From: CAZZKE01 sp964655005
GTDB lineage: Bacteria; Pseudomonadota; Alphaproteobacteria; Rhodospirillales; JABHCV01
Assembly (NCBI GenBank): GCA_964655005.1
Contig: CAZZKE010000068.1
Coordinates: 1-15,399, forward strand
Length of the DNA: 15,399 bases
Direction of reading: 5' to 3'
Position 1 is the first letter of the stretch; each line of letters opens with the position of its first letter. The translations under genes were made by a program, and so were the position numbers. Of the stretch, positions 1 to 9,348 are shown one piece after another. The notes beneath the pieces were generated by a model that was given only the letters and a program-made list of their open reading frames with translations, ran no database searches and was not told the origin of the DNA.

Positions 1-1564
1 GCACCCGGGCTTCGATGCTGGCGGCCATGCTCATTTTATCGACCCGCATCAGCAATAATTCCGGCAGCCGCAGGTTGATATCAAGATAGGTCATCCAGTT
101 CAGCGGCGAAGTGTCCCAGGCGTTTTCCTCGAAGCGTTTTCGAATCGGCTCCAGTACATCCCACGATGTCTTGCCGGCAAATTGTTTCCTCAGGCGGGGC
201 GACAGATAGCGCTTTTTCTCGGCATCGGTGAAGGCTTCCGCGCCACCCCAGAAAATCGGCTGACCGTGGGCCGCCCGGCGCAAGAATTCCGTATACAGGC
301 GGTCGCCCAGGCCCATGCCGCGAAGCGCCGCCAGCAGTGTTTTTTTCAGGAATCCGGGCAGCGGCAGGGCATTGGCCCGTTCCAGCGCCAGAAAAATTTT
401 CCAACTGCGATACCCCCAGAACAGCTCGTCGGCGCCCTCGCCGACCTGACACACGGTAACGCCGTTGTCGCGGGCCAGTTTCGAGACAAAATATACCGGC
501 ACGCATACCGGATCGGCGATCGGCTCGTCCTGATGGGCGATCATCTTGGGCAGGAAATCCAGCAAGTCGTCCTGGCTGATTAAATATTCATGGTAGTCGG
601 CGCCGACTTTTTCGGCGATCATCCGGGCGTAGGGAAGTTCATCGGCGACACTGCCCTGATCGCCCTCGTAGCCGATCGAAAAAGTCTTGACCGGTCGTTC
701 TTCGTCTCTGGAAAACAGCGCCAGATTGGAACTGGAATCGATGCCGCCGGACAGGAACACGCCAATCGGCACGTCACCGGCCTTGCGGTAGTCGACCGCC
801 GTTTGCAGTTCGTCCAGGACGGCGGCGGCGATCTCGGCGTCCGATTCGGCAAGCATCGGCGAGACCTGGTCGAAGACATCCCACCATCGCGCGGTCTTGC
901 GGGCGCCGTCGGCGCCGATCCGCATCCAGGTCCCGGCCGCCAGTTTTTCGATGCCCTCGAACAGGGTCATCGGCGCCGGCGCGGTCAGGAACGACATATA
1001 ATGAAAAAATGCCTCTTCGTTGACCGCCCGCGGACGTTCCGGCCCGGCCAGAATGGCCTTGATTTCCGAGCCGAAAACAATGCCGCGATTATCGATGGCG
1101 TAATATAACGGCTTGATTCCGATACGGTCGCGGACCAGCCACAGGCTGCGGTCGGCGCCGTCCCACAGCGCGAAGGCGAACATGCCGCGAAACCGTTTCA
1201 GGCAGTCGATACCCCACTGCCGGAAGGCATAAAGCACGACTTCGGTATCGGAATGGTCGGTTTGCCATTGGTCGTGGCCCAGGGCCGTAAGCTCTTCGCG
1301 CAATTCCCGGTGGTTGTAGATTTCGCCGTTGAAGGCTATGCCCAGGCTACGGTCGGCGGTGAACATCGGCTGCAAGGCCGCCGCCGACAGGTCGATGATG
1401 GCCAGCCGGCGGTGGGCCAGCCCGATGGTCCGGCCCGCGTCGGCCCATTCGCCGCTGCCGTCCGGTCCCCGGTGCGCCATGGTTTTGCCCATGGCCGACA
1501 GCATCGCCTTGTCGACCGGCCAGGTCGCCGCATCGAATGACAGGATACCGGCTAATCCACACAT
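1..1564 (-). CDS. asnB: Asparagine synthase (glutamine-hydrolysing)-type amidotransferase, C-terminus cut by window edge
   Basis: Transfers ammonia released from glutamine to an acyl-adenylate, classically aspartate to asparagine; family members in surface-polysaccharide loci are thought to amidate sugars or other acids. 521 codons are visible. The start at 1564 is fixed by MCGLAGI, because processing must expose Cys2, the class II glutaminase nucleophile. The glutaminase domain covers about residues 1-200, with HRGPDGSGEW (31-40), RLAIIDLS, FNGEIYNH and a conserved RDRIGIKPLYY stretch near 145-155. The synthase domain follows, with the pyrophosphate-binding loop SGGIDSS (272-278), GEGADELFWGY (about 375-385) and DKMSMAASIEARV at the edge. 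Family members run roughly 590-650 residues, so about 70-130 are missing. The start lies 47 bases after the epimerase stop, so the two are probably cotranscribed. The family is sure; whether the product is asparagine or an amidated surface sugar is open, and the neighbours favour the second. Confidence 0.95.
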   Translation of the reverse strand, partial: MCGLAGILSFDAATWPVDKAMLSAMGKTMAHRGPDGSGEWADAGRTIGLAHRRLAIIDLSAAALQPMFTADRSLGIAFNGEIYNHRELREELTALGHDQWQTDHSDTEVVLYAFRQWGIDCLKRFRGMFAFALWDGADRSLWLVRDRIGIKPLYYAIDNRGIVFGSEIKAILAGPERPRAVNEEAFFHYMSFLTAPAPMTLFEGIEKLAAGTWMRIGADGARKTARWWDVFDQVSPMLAESDAEIAAAVLDELQTAVDYRKAGDVPIGVFLSGGIDSSSNLALFSRDEERPVKTFSIGYEGDQGSVADELPYARMIAEKVGADYHEYLISQDDLLDFLPKMIAHQDEPIADPVCVPVYFVSKLARDNGVTVCQVGEGADELFWGYRSWKIFLALERANALPLPGFLKKTLLAALRGMGLGDRLYTEFLRRAAHGQPIFWGGAEAFTDAEKKRYLSPRLRKQFAGKTSWDVLEPIRKRFEENAWDTSPLNWMTYLDINLRLPELLLMRVDKMSMAASIEARV

Positions 1565-1611
1565 GCTCTACATTTCCGAGTTATTATGAACAACCTGTTG
1601 GGACGTCACAT

Positions 1612-2619
1612 CTAGCCATAAAAATCCCTGTACCATTCGGCAAACCGGGCGACGCCTTCCCCGATCGACGTGCCGGGCCGATAGCCGACATCACGGCGCA
1701 GCGTTTCCACATCGGCCCAGGTATCCCGGACATCGCCGGGCTGCATGGGCATATAGTTGCGGATGGCTTTCAGGCCAAGGCTGCTTTCCAGCGCGGCGAT
1801 GAATTCCATCAGGTCGACCGGCTCGCTGTTGCCGATATTGTAAAGCCGGTATGGTGCGGTCGTGCTGGTCGACGGGTCGGGCGGGTCGCCGGGGGTATGG
1901 CCTACCGGTTCTGGGCGGTGGTCAAGCACCCGGATCACGCCATCGACGATATCGTCGATGTAGGTGAAATCGCGGCTCATTTTGCCATCGTTATAAATAT
2001 CGATGGGCCGCCCCGCGATAATCGCCCGGGCGAATTTAATGGGCGCCATGTCGGGCCGGCCCCAGGGGCCGTAGACGGTAAAGAACCTTAGCCCGGTGGT
2101 TGGAATACCGTACAGATGGCTGTAGGAATGGGCCATCATTTCGCCCGCTTTCTTGGTCGCGGCGTACAGGCTGACCGGATGATCGGTCGGGTCGTTTACG
2201 GCATACGGCAGCTTGGTATTGGTGCCGTAGACCGAACTGGACGATGCGAAAACCAGATGCCCGACGCCGGCGGCGCGGCACCCTTCGAGCAGGTTGAGAA
2301 ACCCCAGCAGGTTGCTTTCGGCGTAAGCATGGGGGTTTTTCAGGCTGTAACGGACCCCGGCCTGGGCCGCCAGATTGACCACCCTGGTCGGCTTTTCATG
2401 GGCGAACAGCCGTTCCATGGCGGCCCGGTCGGCCAGGTCGATGCGGGCTTCGGTATAGCCGGGATGATCGCCGATCAGGGCCAGGCGGGCAATTTTCAGG
2501 TCGACATCGTAATAATCATTCAGGTTATCCAGGCCGATAACCCGTTCACCTTGCGCCAACAGCCGCCGGGCCAGGGCGTTGCCGATAAATCCGGCGCTGC
2601 CGGTAACCAGAATTGACAT
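1612..2619 (-). CDS. NAD-dependent epimerase/dehydratase, UDP-glucuronate 4-epimerase type
   Basis: An extended short-chain dehydrogenase that most likely interconverts UDP-glucuronate and UDP-galacturonate, supplying uronic acid for capsule, LPS or exopolysaccharide. The 335-residue chain has the NAD-binding GSAGFIG (7-13), the acidic LDNLNDYYD after beta-2, the catalytic SSSSVYG (126-132) and the YxxxK pair Y152/K156 in LYAATKKAGE. RFFTVYGPWGRPDMAP (178-193) and DGKMSRDFTYIDDIVDG (211-227) are typical of the CapI/LspL (GAE) group. Start choice: an ATG at 2625 lies too close to the AAGGA ribosome site, whereas the ATG at 2619 has a 7-base gap and gives the compact N-terminus MSILVTGS. A further in-frame ATG at 2655 is unlikely. 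The gene lies 57 bases downstream of the heparinase-like gene. UDP-glucose or UDP-N-acetylglucosamine 4-epimerase activity is the alternative. Confidence 0.93.
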   Translation of the reverse strand: MSILVTGSAGFIGNALARRLLAQGERVIGLDNLNDYYDVDLKIARLALIGDHPGYTEARIDLADRAAMERLFAHEKPTRVVNLAAQAGVRYSLKNPHAYAESNLLGFLNLLEGCRAAGVGHLVFASSSSVYGTNTKLPYAVNDPTDHPVSLYAATKKAGEMMAHSYSHLYGIPTTGLRFFTVYGPWGRPDMAPIKFARAIIAGRPIDIYNDGKMSRDFTYIDDIVDGVIRVLDHRPEPVGHTPGDPPDPSTSTTAPYRLYNIGNSEPVDLMEFIAALESSLGLKAIRNYMPMQPGDVRDTWADVETLRRDVGYRPGTSIGEGVARFAEWYRDFYG

Positions 2620-2676
2620 CGTCATATCCTTTGATAAACGCCCCGGTATAGCCAATTCACCGGTTCACAGAAAGTC

Positions 2677-4314
2677 TTAACTTTTGATCCGGTGCAATCG
2701 CCACTTGATGCGGACGCCGCCGCCATCGAGGCGGCCCGAGACGACGATCTGTTCGGCCCGCCGGGGACTGTCCGGCCGGCCGAGATAAATGCTTTCATCA
2801 AGCGACACGGCGCCGCCGGAGCTTTGAAAATGCCACCCCGTACCGCCCGCCAGCCGCAGCAGCACGGCGCCGCCTTCGGCCCGGGAGGCATCGACATCGG
2901 GGTGCAGATGAAAGCGCACCGCATATTCCCGGCCGCCGTCGCCTTCCAGGATATCTTCGCCCCGGATATCTTCGCCGGCGGCGTCGACAAACAGGTTTCG
3001 CAGATGGCGGACGCCAAGGGTGCCGTAATATCCGTTATGGCCGGTTTCCAGCCACAGGTCGCCATCCGCTTCCTTGCGCCGGCAGGTCACATCGGTCGGG
3101 CCGGCGCCGATGCGGCCGTCGTCCAGAAATTCCAGGGAATTGGTCTCGTCGACGATCAGGGTCGAATGGGCGGCGGTGGCGCGCATGGCGTCACGCCAGT
3201 CCCGGTCTTCACCCGGTTTTGCGCCACAGTTGACAATCATCCGGTCCTTGCCGTGACTCATTTCGAAGCTCAGCGTGCCGGCGTGGGTATTCCGGCCCGG
3301 TTCGGGTTTGCCGGTATCGACAATTATCACCGTCCGGCCGGCCCCCAGTCGCTGAAAACCGCTGTGCGGGGCGCTGGTCAAAGCCTTGCTCCGGACTTCC
3401 GTGTGGCTCAGGACGATATCGATATGGGAACGGTCATCCTCGCACGATCCGTTGAACAGGGCCAGACGGCCATCGCCATGACGGAAGGCGCGCAGCATCG
3501 GCGCCATACGGTCGATGGCCCCCTGCAATTCGTGCGGCGTTTCCAGATGGGCCTCGGCCAGCAGGGCCCGGATTTCCAGGCAGGTTTCCAGTACCGACAG
3601 GTGCAGCGACGGGTTGCGTTCGATCTGGCCGCCGTCGGGTCTGATCTGGTTTAGCAGTTCCCGGCACAGGGATTTAAGGCCGGTGTCGAGCATGGATTCG
3701 GCGCCGGGCAGGCAAACGGCGGCTTCGATCAGCCCTTTCAGGGCGTCGAAGGCTCGCCCGTCCGGGGGCATGGAATCGATGCAGCGGCCCTGGTGACGGG
3801 CCTGGGCGATCATCGAGCCGAGCATCACCCGCCGGGTCTTGTCGTCGCCCCGGCTCAAAACCGGGAATGCCGTAAACCAGGCCGACAGACGGGCCCCCAG
3901 CACATCGGGCCGCCATGCCAGCGGGTCCCAGCGCCCGAAGTTCTCGGTCCATCCCTTGACCAGGTGGCGGGCCAGCCTGAAGGCTTCGTCCGAGCCCACC
4001 GCCAGCAGGTCGCCAAGCCAGGAAAACCCGTGCAGCGCCGCCGCCTGGGCCGGATTCGCGGGTACGTTGCGCCACGGCTCGTCACCAAGCTGGCAGGGGT
4101 GGGACAGCAGCATGATTTCGCCCTTCAGGACGGCCTTGCCGCCGGTGGCGTCGCCCGGGCGGATACGGGGCGGCGCCAGGCGCAGGCCGGCGGGGATATC
4201 ACCGCGCAGCGTCATGGCGTAAAGCGGGCTGGCGTACAGCAGTTGTTTCAGCGCCCTGACGGTTCGTGCCGGGATGTGCCCTGAACCACCCGTGCTGGAT
4301 CTCGCCCTAATCAT
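2677..4314 (-). CDS. Heparinase II/III family protein
   Basis: A 545-residue protein of the alphaproteobacterial heparinase II/III-like family, related to polysaccharide lyases acting on uronic-acid polymers. The N-terminal half (about 20-270) is the helical toroid part, opening with KQLLYASPLYAMTLRGDIP and containing WDPLAWRPDVLGARLSAW. The C-terminal half (about 280-545) is the beta-sandwich heparinase domain, with LALFNGSCEDDR, GFQRLGAGRTVIIVDTG, HAGTLSFEMSHG, MIVNCG, a TAAHSTLIVDETNS stretch and AVRFHLHPDV. No signal peptide is visible at the chosen start, so a cytoplasmic location is possible; the substrate cannot be read from sequence. The start at 4314 lacks a clear Shine-Dalgarno site, but it keeps the LLYASPLY segment that relatives have near their N-termini. 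In many alphaproteobacteria this family sits immediately downstream of rsmB, as here. A candidate promoter lies just upstream. Confidence 0.9.
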   Translation of the reverse strand: MIRARSSTGGSGHIPARTVRALKQLLYASPLYAMTLRGDIPAGLRLAPPRIRPGDATGGKAVLKGEIMLLSHPCQLGDEPWRNVPANPAQAAALHGFSWLGDLLAVGSDEAFRLARHLVKGWTENFGRWDPLAWRPDVLGARLSAWFTAFPVLSRGDDKTRRVMLGSMIAQARHQGRCIDSMPPDGRAFDALKGLIEAAVCLPGAESMLDTGLKSLCRELLNQIRPDGGQIERNPSLHLSVLETCLEIRALLAEAHLETPHELQGAIDRMAPMLRAFRHGDGRLALFNGSCEDDRSHIDIVLSHTEVRSKALTSAPHSGFQRLGAGRTVIIVDTGKPEPGRNTHAGTLSFEMSHGKDRMIVNCGAKPGEDRDWRDAMRATAAHSTLIVDETNSLEFLDDGRIGAGPTDVTCRRKEADGDLWLETGHNGYYGTLGVRHLRNLFVDAAGEDIRGEDILEGDGGREYAVRFHLHPDVDASRAEGGAVLLRLAGGTGWHFQSSGGAVSLDESIYLGRPDSPRRAEQIVVSGRLDGGGVRIKWRLHRIKS

Positions 4315-4355
4315 GGTGTCGGTAATACCAAACTACACAAATAACGGATTCGGAG

Positions 4356-4383
4356 ATTATAAACGTGGTAGCAGGTTCGCCAA
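4356..4383 (-). promoter_or_regulatory. Candidate sigma-70 promoter for the heparinase-epimerase-asnB unit
   Basis: On the minus strand TTGGCG (4378-4383, 4 of 6 to TTGACA) is followed after 16 bases by TATAAT (4356-4361, a perfect -10). Transcription would start near 4349, leaving a leader of about 35 bases before the ATG at 4314. It lies in the 88-base gap after the rsmB stop. This is a sequence match only. Confidence 0.5.
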
Positions 4384-4402
4384 ACCGGGGCAAGCTAAGG
4401 AC

Positions 4403-5710
4403 TTATAACCGAACCAGCCGGGCGGCGTAAAAGCCATCCATTCCGCCGCTATCCGGCAGATGGCACGGCAGGGTGCGAAGGTCGCCATCGGGGCTTAGCA
4501 GTTCCGTGCAGCCGCAAATTTCCGCAGCGTCAACGGGTTGTCTGCGGAAATCCGGGTTGTCGTTCAGGAACGCCGCGACGCGATCCGGGCCTTCTTCCGG
4601 TTGCAGCGAACAGGTGCAGAATATGACCACCCCGCCGGGCCTGACCATGGCCCCGGCGCTGGCGAGCAAGGCCGCCTGGGGGCGGCCCAGATTGATCATG
4701 TCCGCCGGGGTTTTCAGGTGGGCGACATCGGGGTGCCGGCGCATGGTGCCGGTCGCCGTGCAGGGGGCGTCCAGCAGGACGGCGTCGGCCGGTTCCGAAG
4801 GCCGCCATTGCGTGGCGTCGGCGGCGACCGTCAGCGCCGGCAGGTTCAGCCGCTGCATGTTTTGCCGCAATCTTTCAAGCCGCCGGGATGATCGGTCGAC
4901 GGCGGTGACGATGGCCCCGGCGGCGGCCAGTTGGGCGGTCTTGCCGCCGGGCGCGGCGCCCAGGTCGATCACCGATTTTCCGGCGATATCGCCCAGCAGC
5001 CGGGCCGGAATAGCCGCCGCCGCGTCCTGCACCCACCAGGCCCCGGCGTCGAAACCGGGCAGCGCCGGCACTCCGCCCTGTTTCGATACGGCTTCGCGGC
5101 CCAGCCGCAGCGATCCGGTCGGCAACAGCCTGGCGTCCAGGCGTTCGGCCCAGTGTTCCGGGTTGGCGGCGACGGTCAGGTCCAGGGCCGGTTCCAGCAG
5201 GTGGGCCTCGGCAATGGCGCGGCAGGTTTCCCGGCCATAGGCGTCGGTCCATGACCGCCACAACCAGTCCGGCGTGTTGCGGCGGGCGGCATCCTGTCCG
5301 CGTTGCATCTCCGGGCCTTCCCGGACCAGCCTTCTAAGGACGGCATTGACCAGATTGCCGTATTTTTCGAAGCCCCGCTCCTTGCATATCCGGACGGCCG
5401 AATCGACGGCGGCGTGGGGGGCGGTGCGAGTGAACAGCAGCTGGGCCGCGCCCAGGCGCAGAATGTCGGTTACCGGGCCGGCCTTACGTGGCAGGGGACG
5501 TTCCAGGCAGCGGTCGATCAATTCATCTATCTGACCCAGCCGCCGCAATGCCGTTGACAGCAAATTGCGGGCGAAGGCCCGGTCGCGCCGGTCCAGGCCT
5601 TTGAACAATGACGATTTGTCGAGGGCGTCATCAAGGGGGGTGTGGCGATGCAGTACGGCGATAAGCAGGTCGAGCGCCGCCTGGCGCGGGATAAGAATAT
5701 TTTCAGTCAT
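4403..5710 (-). CDS. rsmB: 16S rRNA (cytosine-5)-methyltransferase RsmB
   Basis: Methylates C967 (E. coli numbering) of 16S rRNA using S-adenosylmethionine, acting on the small ribosomal subunit in the cytoplasm. The 435-residue chain has the expected layout. An N-terminal NusB-like RNA-binding domain (about 8-135) includes RRDRAFARNLLSTALRRLG and AVDSAVRICKERGFEKYGNLVNAVLRR. The Rossmann methyltransferase domain follows: SAM motif I VIDLGAAPGGKTAQLA (247-262), motif IV DAPCTATGTMRRHPD (314-328, Cys317 for product release) and motif VI FCTCSLQPEEG (364-374, nucleophile Cys367). The length matches the family. Start ATG 5710, 73 bases from the divergent SDHAF4 gene. No strong promoter was found for it in that gap. 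Identification is firm; the exact target base is by family inference. Confidence 0.96.
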   Translation of the reverse strand: MTENILIPRQAALDLLIAVLHRHTPLDDALDKSSLFKGLDRRDRAFARNLLSTALRRLGQIDELIDRCLERPLPRKAGPVTDILRLGAAQLLFTRTAPHAAVDSAVRICKERGFEKYGNLVNAVLRRLVREGPEMQRGQDAARRNTPDWLWRSWTDAYGRETCRAIAEAHLLEPALDLTVAANPEHWAERLDARLLPTGSLRLGREAVSKQGGVPALPGFDAGAWWVQDAAAAIPARLLGDIAGKSVIDLGAAPGGKTAQLAAAGAIVTAVDRSSRRLERLRQNMQRLNLPALTVAADATQWRPSEPADAVLLDAPCTATGTMRRHPDVAHLKTPADMINLGRPQAALLASAGAMVRPGGVVIFCTCSLQPEEGPDRVAAFLNDNPDFRRQPVDAAEICGCTELLSPDGDLRTLPCHLPDSGGMDGFYAARLVRL

Positions 5711-5783
5711 TTCCGTGGGTCATTGTTAGTGCAACTTGGCATTGGCCGTGCCATTCTATCGCTTGTGACAAACGGGAGGCAAG

Positions 5784-5942
5784 ATGGCCGACGAAGAGCA
5801 AAATCCGGACCCGGTCGATTCGGCGGACGGGACCGTCGAAATAGCGGAGCAAACGGCGACAACGGAACGCGGCGGACCGAAGGGGCCGGAGCCGACCCGC
5901 TATGGCGACTGGGAAAAAAAGGGCCGCTGCATAGACTTCTGA
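5784..5942 (+). CDS. Succinate dehydrogenase assembly factor 4 homologue (DUF1674)
   Basis: A 52-residue protein too short for many gene callers. Its C-terminus, GPKGPEPTRYGDWEKKGR followed by CIDF and the stop, is the DUF1674/SDHAF4 signature. In mitochondria SDHAF4 binds the flavinylated succinate dehydrogenase flavoprotein subunit and helps it join the iron-sulfur subunit. The bacterial proteins are thought to do the same for SdhA, which is inference here. The N-terminal 28 residues are acidic and low in hydrophobic residues, so probably disordered. The Shine-Dalgarno GGGAGG (5774-5779) lies 4 bases before the ATG. It is divergent from rsmB, an arrangement I know from other alphaproteobacteria, and 27 bases upstream of the TPR gene, so those two may be cotranscribed. 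The succinate dehydrogenase genes are not in this window. Confidence 0.92.
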   Translation: MADEEQNPDPVDSADGTVEIAEQTATTERGGPKGPEPTRYGDWEKKGRCIDF

Positions 5943-5969
5943 ACCGGAAATCCGGCACTGGGAACATAG

Positions 5970-7319
5970 ATGGCATTGAAATCGGTAATCGACTGGCTGG
6001 TCAGGCCGCCCGCCCCGACGGCTGGCGGTATTTCGGGCTCGGCGCAGGCCGGTCGCGGGGCGATCAATATCCTGGTCTGTGATTTTGACGGCCCCGAAGG
6101 CCGCCAGGCGGCGCAGCGGATGCTTGTTTTTCTGAAAGGCGGGCCACGGGTCCATGTTCAGCACATGGCCCGGAAACTGAAACTGTCGGGCAAGGGCGGA
6201 TTGGTCAAGCAATTGCTGGCGGCGGCGGCAACCGGCCGCAAATGGCTGGCCGGATCTTCCTGCGACGTGCTGTTGTGGGGCGAAACGGCGGGACCGGAAG
6301 AAAATATGACGATCCGCTTCCTGTGTGCGACCGCCGACGCCGACAAGCAGGCCGGCAGTTTTGGCCTGGGCGACACCCTTGAGCTGGCGACCAACTATGA
6401 CGCCGATTCGGAAAAACTCGTTTACGCCGCCGCCGTCGCCGCCGTCGCCCCCCGTAAACCGGAGCCGGTTCGCCGGGAACTGGCAAAAATTCTCGACGCC
6501 GCCGCCGAATCGCTGTCGCCATACATCGACGCGCCGCCAAATGAACTGGAAAATAGGCGCTTCACTTCGTTCATGACCTGCCTTGGCACGGTTTTCGCGG
6601 CGCTGTGGCGGGTCGGCGGTGACGGCACCCGCCTGGACCGGGCGATCAAGGCCTACCGGGCCGTCCTGTCCCGGCAATACGATCCGGACGATCCCCTGGG
6701 TTATGTCCTGACCCAGAATCATATGGCGTCCGCCTTGCAGGCGCTTTCGCAACGGGATAACAAGCCCGAGCCGCTGAAATACGCCGCCGAGTGTTACCGC
6801 AGCATCGCCACGGCGCTTGGTCCCCATACCCATGCCAACGACTGGGCGCTGGCCAATATTCATCTTGGCGACGTGCTGGTCAGTTTATCCGCTTTCGGCG
6901 ATCAGGAAAAATACCTGAAAGGCGCCAGCGGCGCCTATCAGGGCGCGCTCAAGGTTTTTACCCGTCAGTCCAACCCCGGACCGTGGGCCCAGTTGATGAA
7001 TCAGCTTGGGATGACGCTGATGACCCTGAGCGAAACCGCCGAGGGCAACCGCCCGCTCGAACAGGCGGCGTCGTGCTTCCGGCAGGCCCTGGAAGTGCGG
7101 CGGCGGGACGTGGCCCCCCTGCTGTGGGCGCAGACCGCCAACAATCTGGGCGCGGTTACGTTTTCGATTTACAGATACAGCAAGAACAGCGTCCTGCTGA
7201 ACGAAGCCGCCTCGTGCTTCGAGGGCGCCGCCGAGGTTTATTCGGAACACGGGCGCGCCAATACCGCCCGCATCGCCAACAACAACCTGCAACGTATCCG
7301 CCAGATGCAGGCGGAATAA
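5970..7319 (+). CDS. Tetratricopeptide-like repeat protein with uncharacterised N-terminal domain
   Basis: 449 residues, function unknown. Residues 1-30 are a variable leader. About 31-160 form a compact alpha/beta domain with INILVCDFDGPEGRQ (32-46), ADVLLWGE-like CDVLLWGE (98-105), a beta strand MTIRFLCATAD and LGDTLELATNYDADS (133-147). I recall a similar N-terminal domain in Rhodospirillales TPR proteins. From 174 to the end the chain is a helical repeat array with an exact 47-residue period (listed separately). No signal peptide or membrane segment is visible, so it is probably cytoplasmic and acts as a protein-binding scaffold. The start ATG 5970 has a modest GGGA site 6 bases upstream. 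It follows the SDHAF4 gene by 27 bases and ends 17 bases from the convergent acs stop. The TPR fold is well supported; its partner and role are not known. Confidence 0.85.
   Translation: MALKSVIDWLVRPPAPTAGGISGSAQAGRGAINILVCDFDGPEGRQAAQRMLVFLKGGPRVHVQHMARKLKLSGKGGLVKQLLAAAATGRKWLAGSSCDVLLWGETAGPEENMTIRFLCATADADKQAGSFGLGDTLELATNYDADSEKLVYAAAVAAVAPRKPEPVRRELAKILDAAAESLSPYIDAPPNELENRRFTSFMTCLGTVFAALWRVGGDGTRLDRAIKAYRAVLSRQYDPDDPLGYVLTQNHMASALQALSQRDNKPEPLKYAAECYRSIATALGPHTHANDWALANIHLGDVLVSLSAFGDQEKYLKGASGAYQGALKVFTRQSNPGPWAQLMNQLGMTLMTLSETAEGNRPLEQAASCFRQALEVRRRDVAPLLWAQTANNLGAVTFSIYRYSKNSVLLNEAASCFEGAAEVYSEHGRANTARIANNNLQRIRQMQAE
6630..7316 (+). repeat. Five tandem 47-residue TPR-like repeats within the coding region
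   Basis: Units start at residues 221, 268, 315, 362 and 409; the first four are exactly 47 residues and the last is 41, ending the protein. Shared columns are: an Ala/Gly-rich helix with aromatic at unit position 9 (Tyr/Tyr/Tyr/Phe/Phe); aromatic at 25 (Tyr, Trp, Trp, Trp, absent in the last); Asn at 30 in most; and Leu-Gly at 32-33 in three of five. Unit four, with PLLWAQTANNLG, is closest to the Rhodospirillales consensus I recall (PLDWAMTQNNLG). A decayed sixth unit, residues 174-220, keeps Leu-Gly at the same offset. The DNA itself is diverged, so the period shows only at protein level. Confidence 0.8.
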
Positions 7320-7336
7320 ATCCGGGCTTTCCGGTA

Positions 7337-9277
<1,941 letters not shown>

Positions 9278-9300
9278 TGTCGTCAGCCTCCCTGTAAAGA

Positions 9301-9315
9301 TGCAATTTTATTGCA
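9301..9315. promoter_or_regulatory. 15-bp palindrome in the acs leader, candidate operator
   Basis: TGCAAT-TTT-ATTGCA is a perfect inverted repeat with 6-bp arms and a 3-base centre. It lies 7 bases upstream of the acs Shine-Dalgarno site and overlaps the transcription start predicted from the adjacent promoter. That is a position suited to repression. AT-rich perfect dyads are unusual in this GC-rich window. The regulator is unknown. Confidence 0.4.
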
Positions 9316-9319
9316 GACG

Positions 9320-9348
9320 ATTATCGAAAAAATTCACGGTCAGCACAA
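9320..9348 (-). promoter_or_regulatory. Candidate acs promoter
   Basis: On the minus strand TTGTGC (9343-9348, weak -35) is followed after 17 bases by GATAAT (9320-9325, 5 of 6 to TATAAT), with a T-run in the spacer. A start near 9313 would fall inside the palindrome. The -35 overlaps the last codons of the Rieske gene. A shifted -10, TAAAAT, within the palindrome is an alternative. Sequence match only. Confidence 0.35.

Noticed and set aside
5703..6863. 386-residue minus-strand open frame opposite SDHAF4 and the TPR gene
   Set aside because: Two well-supported plus-strand genes occupy this stretch. The antisense translation is low-complexity Arg/Gly/Gln with no motif.
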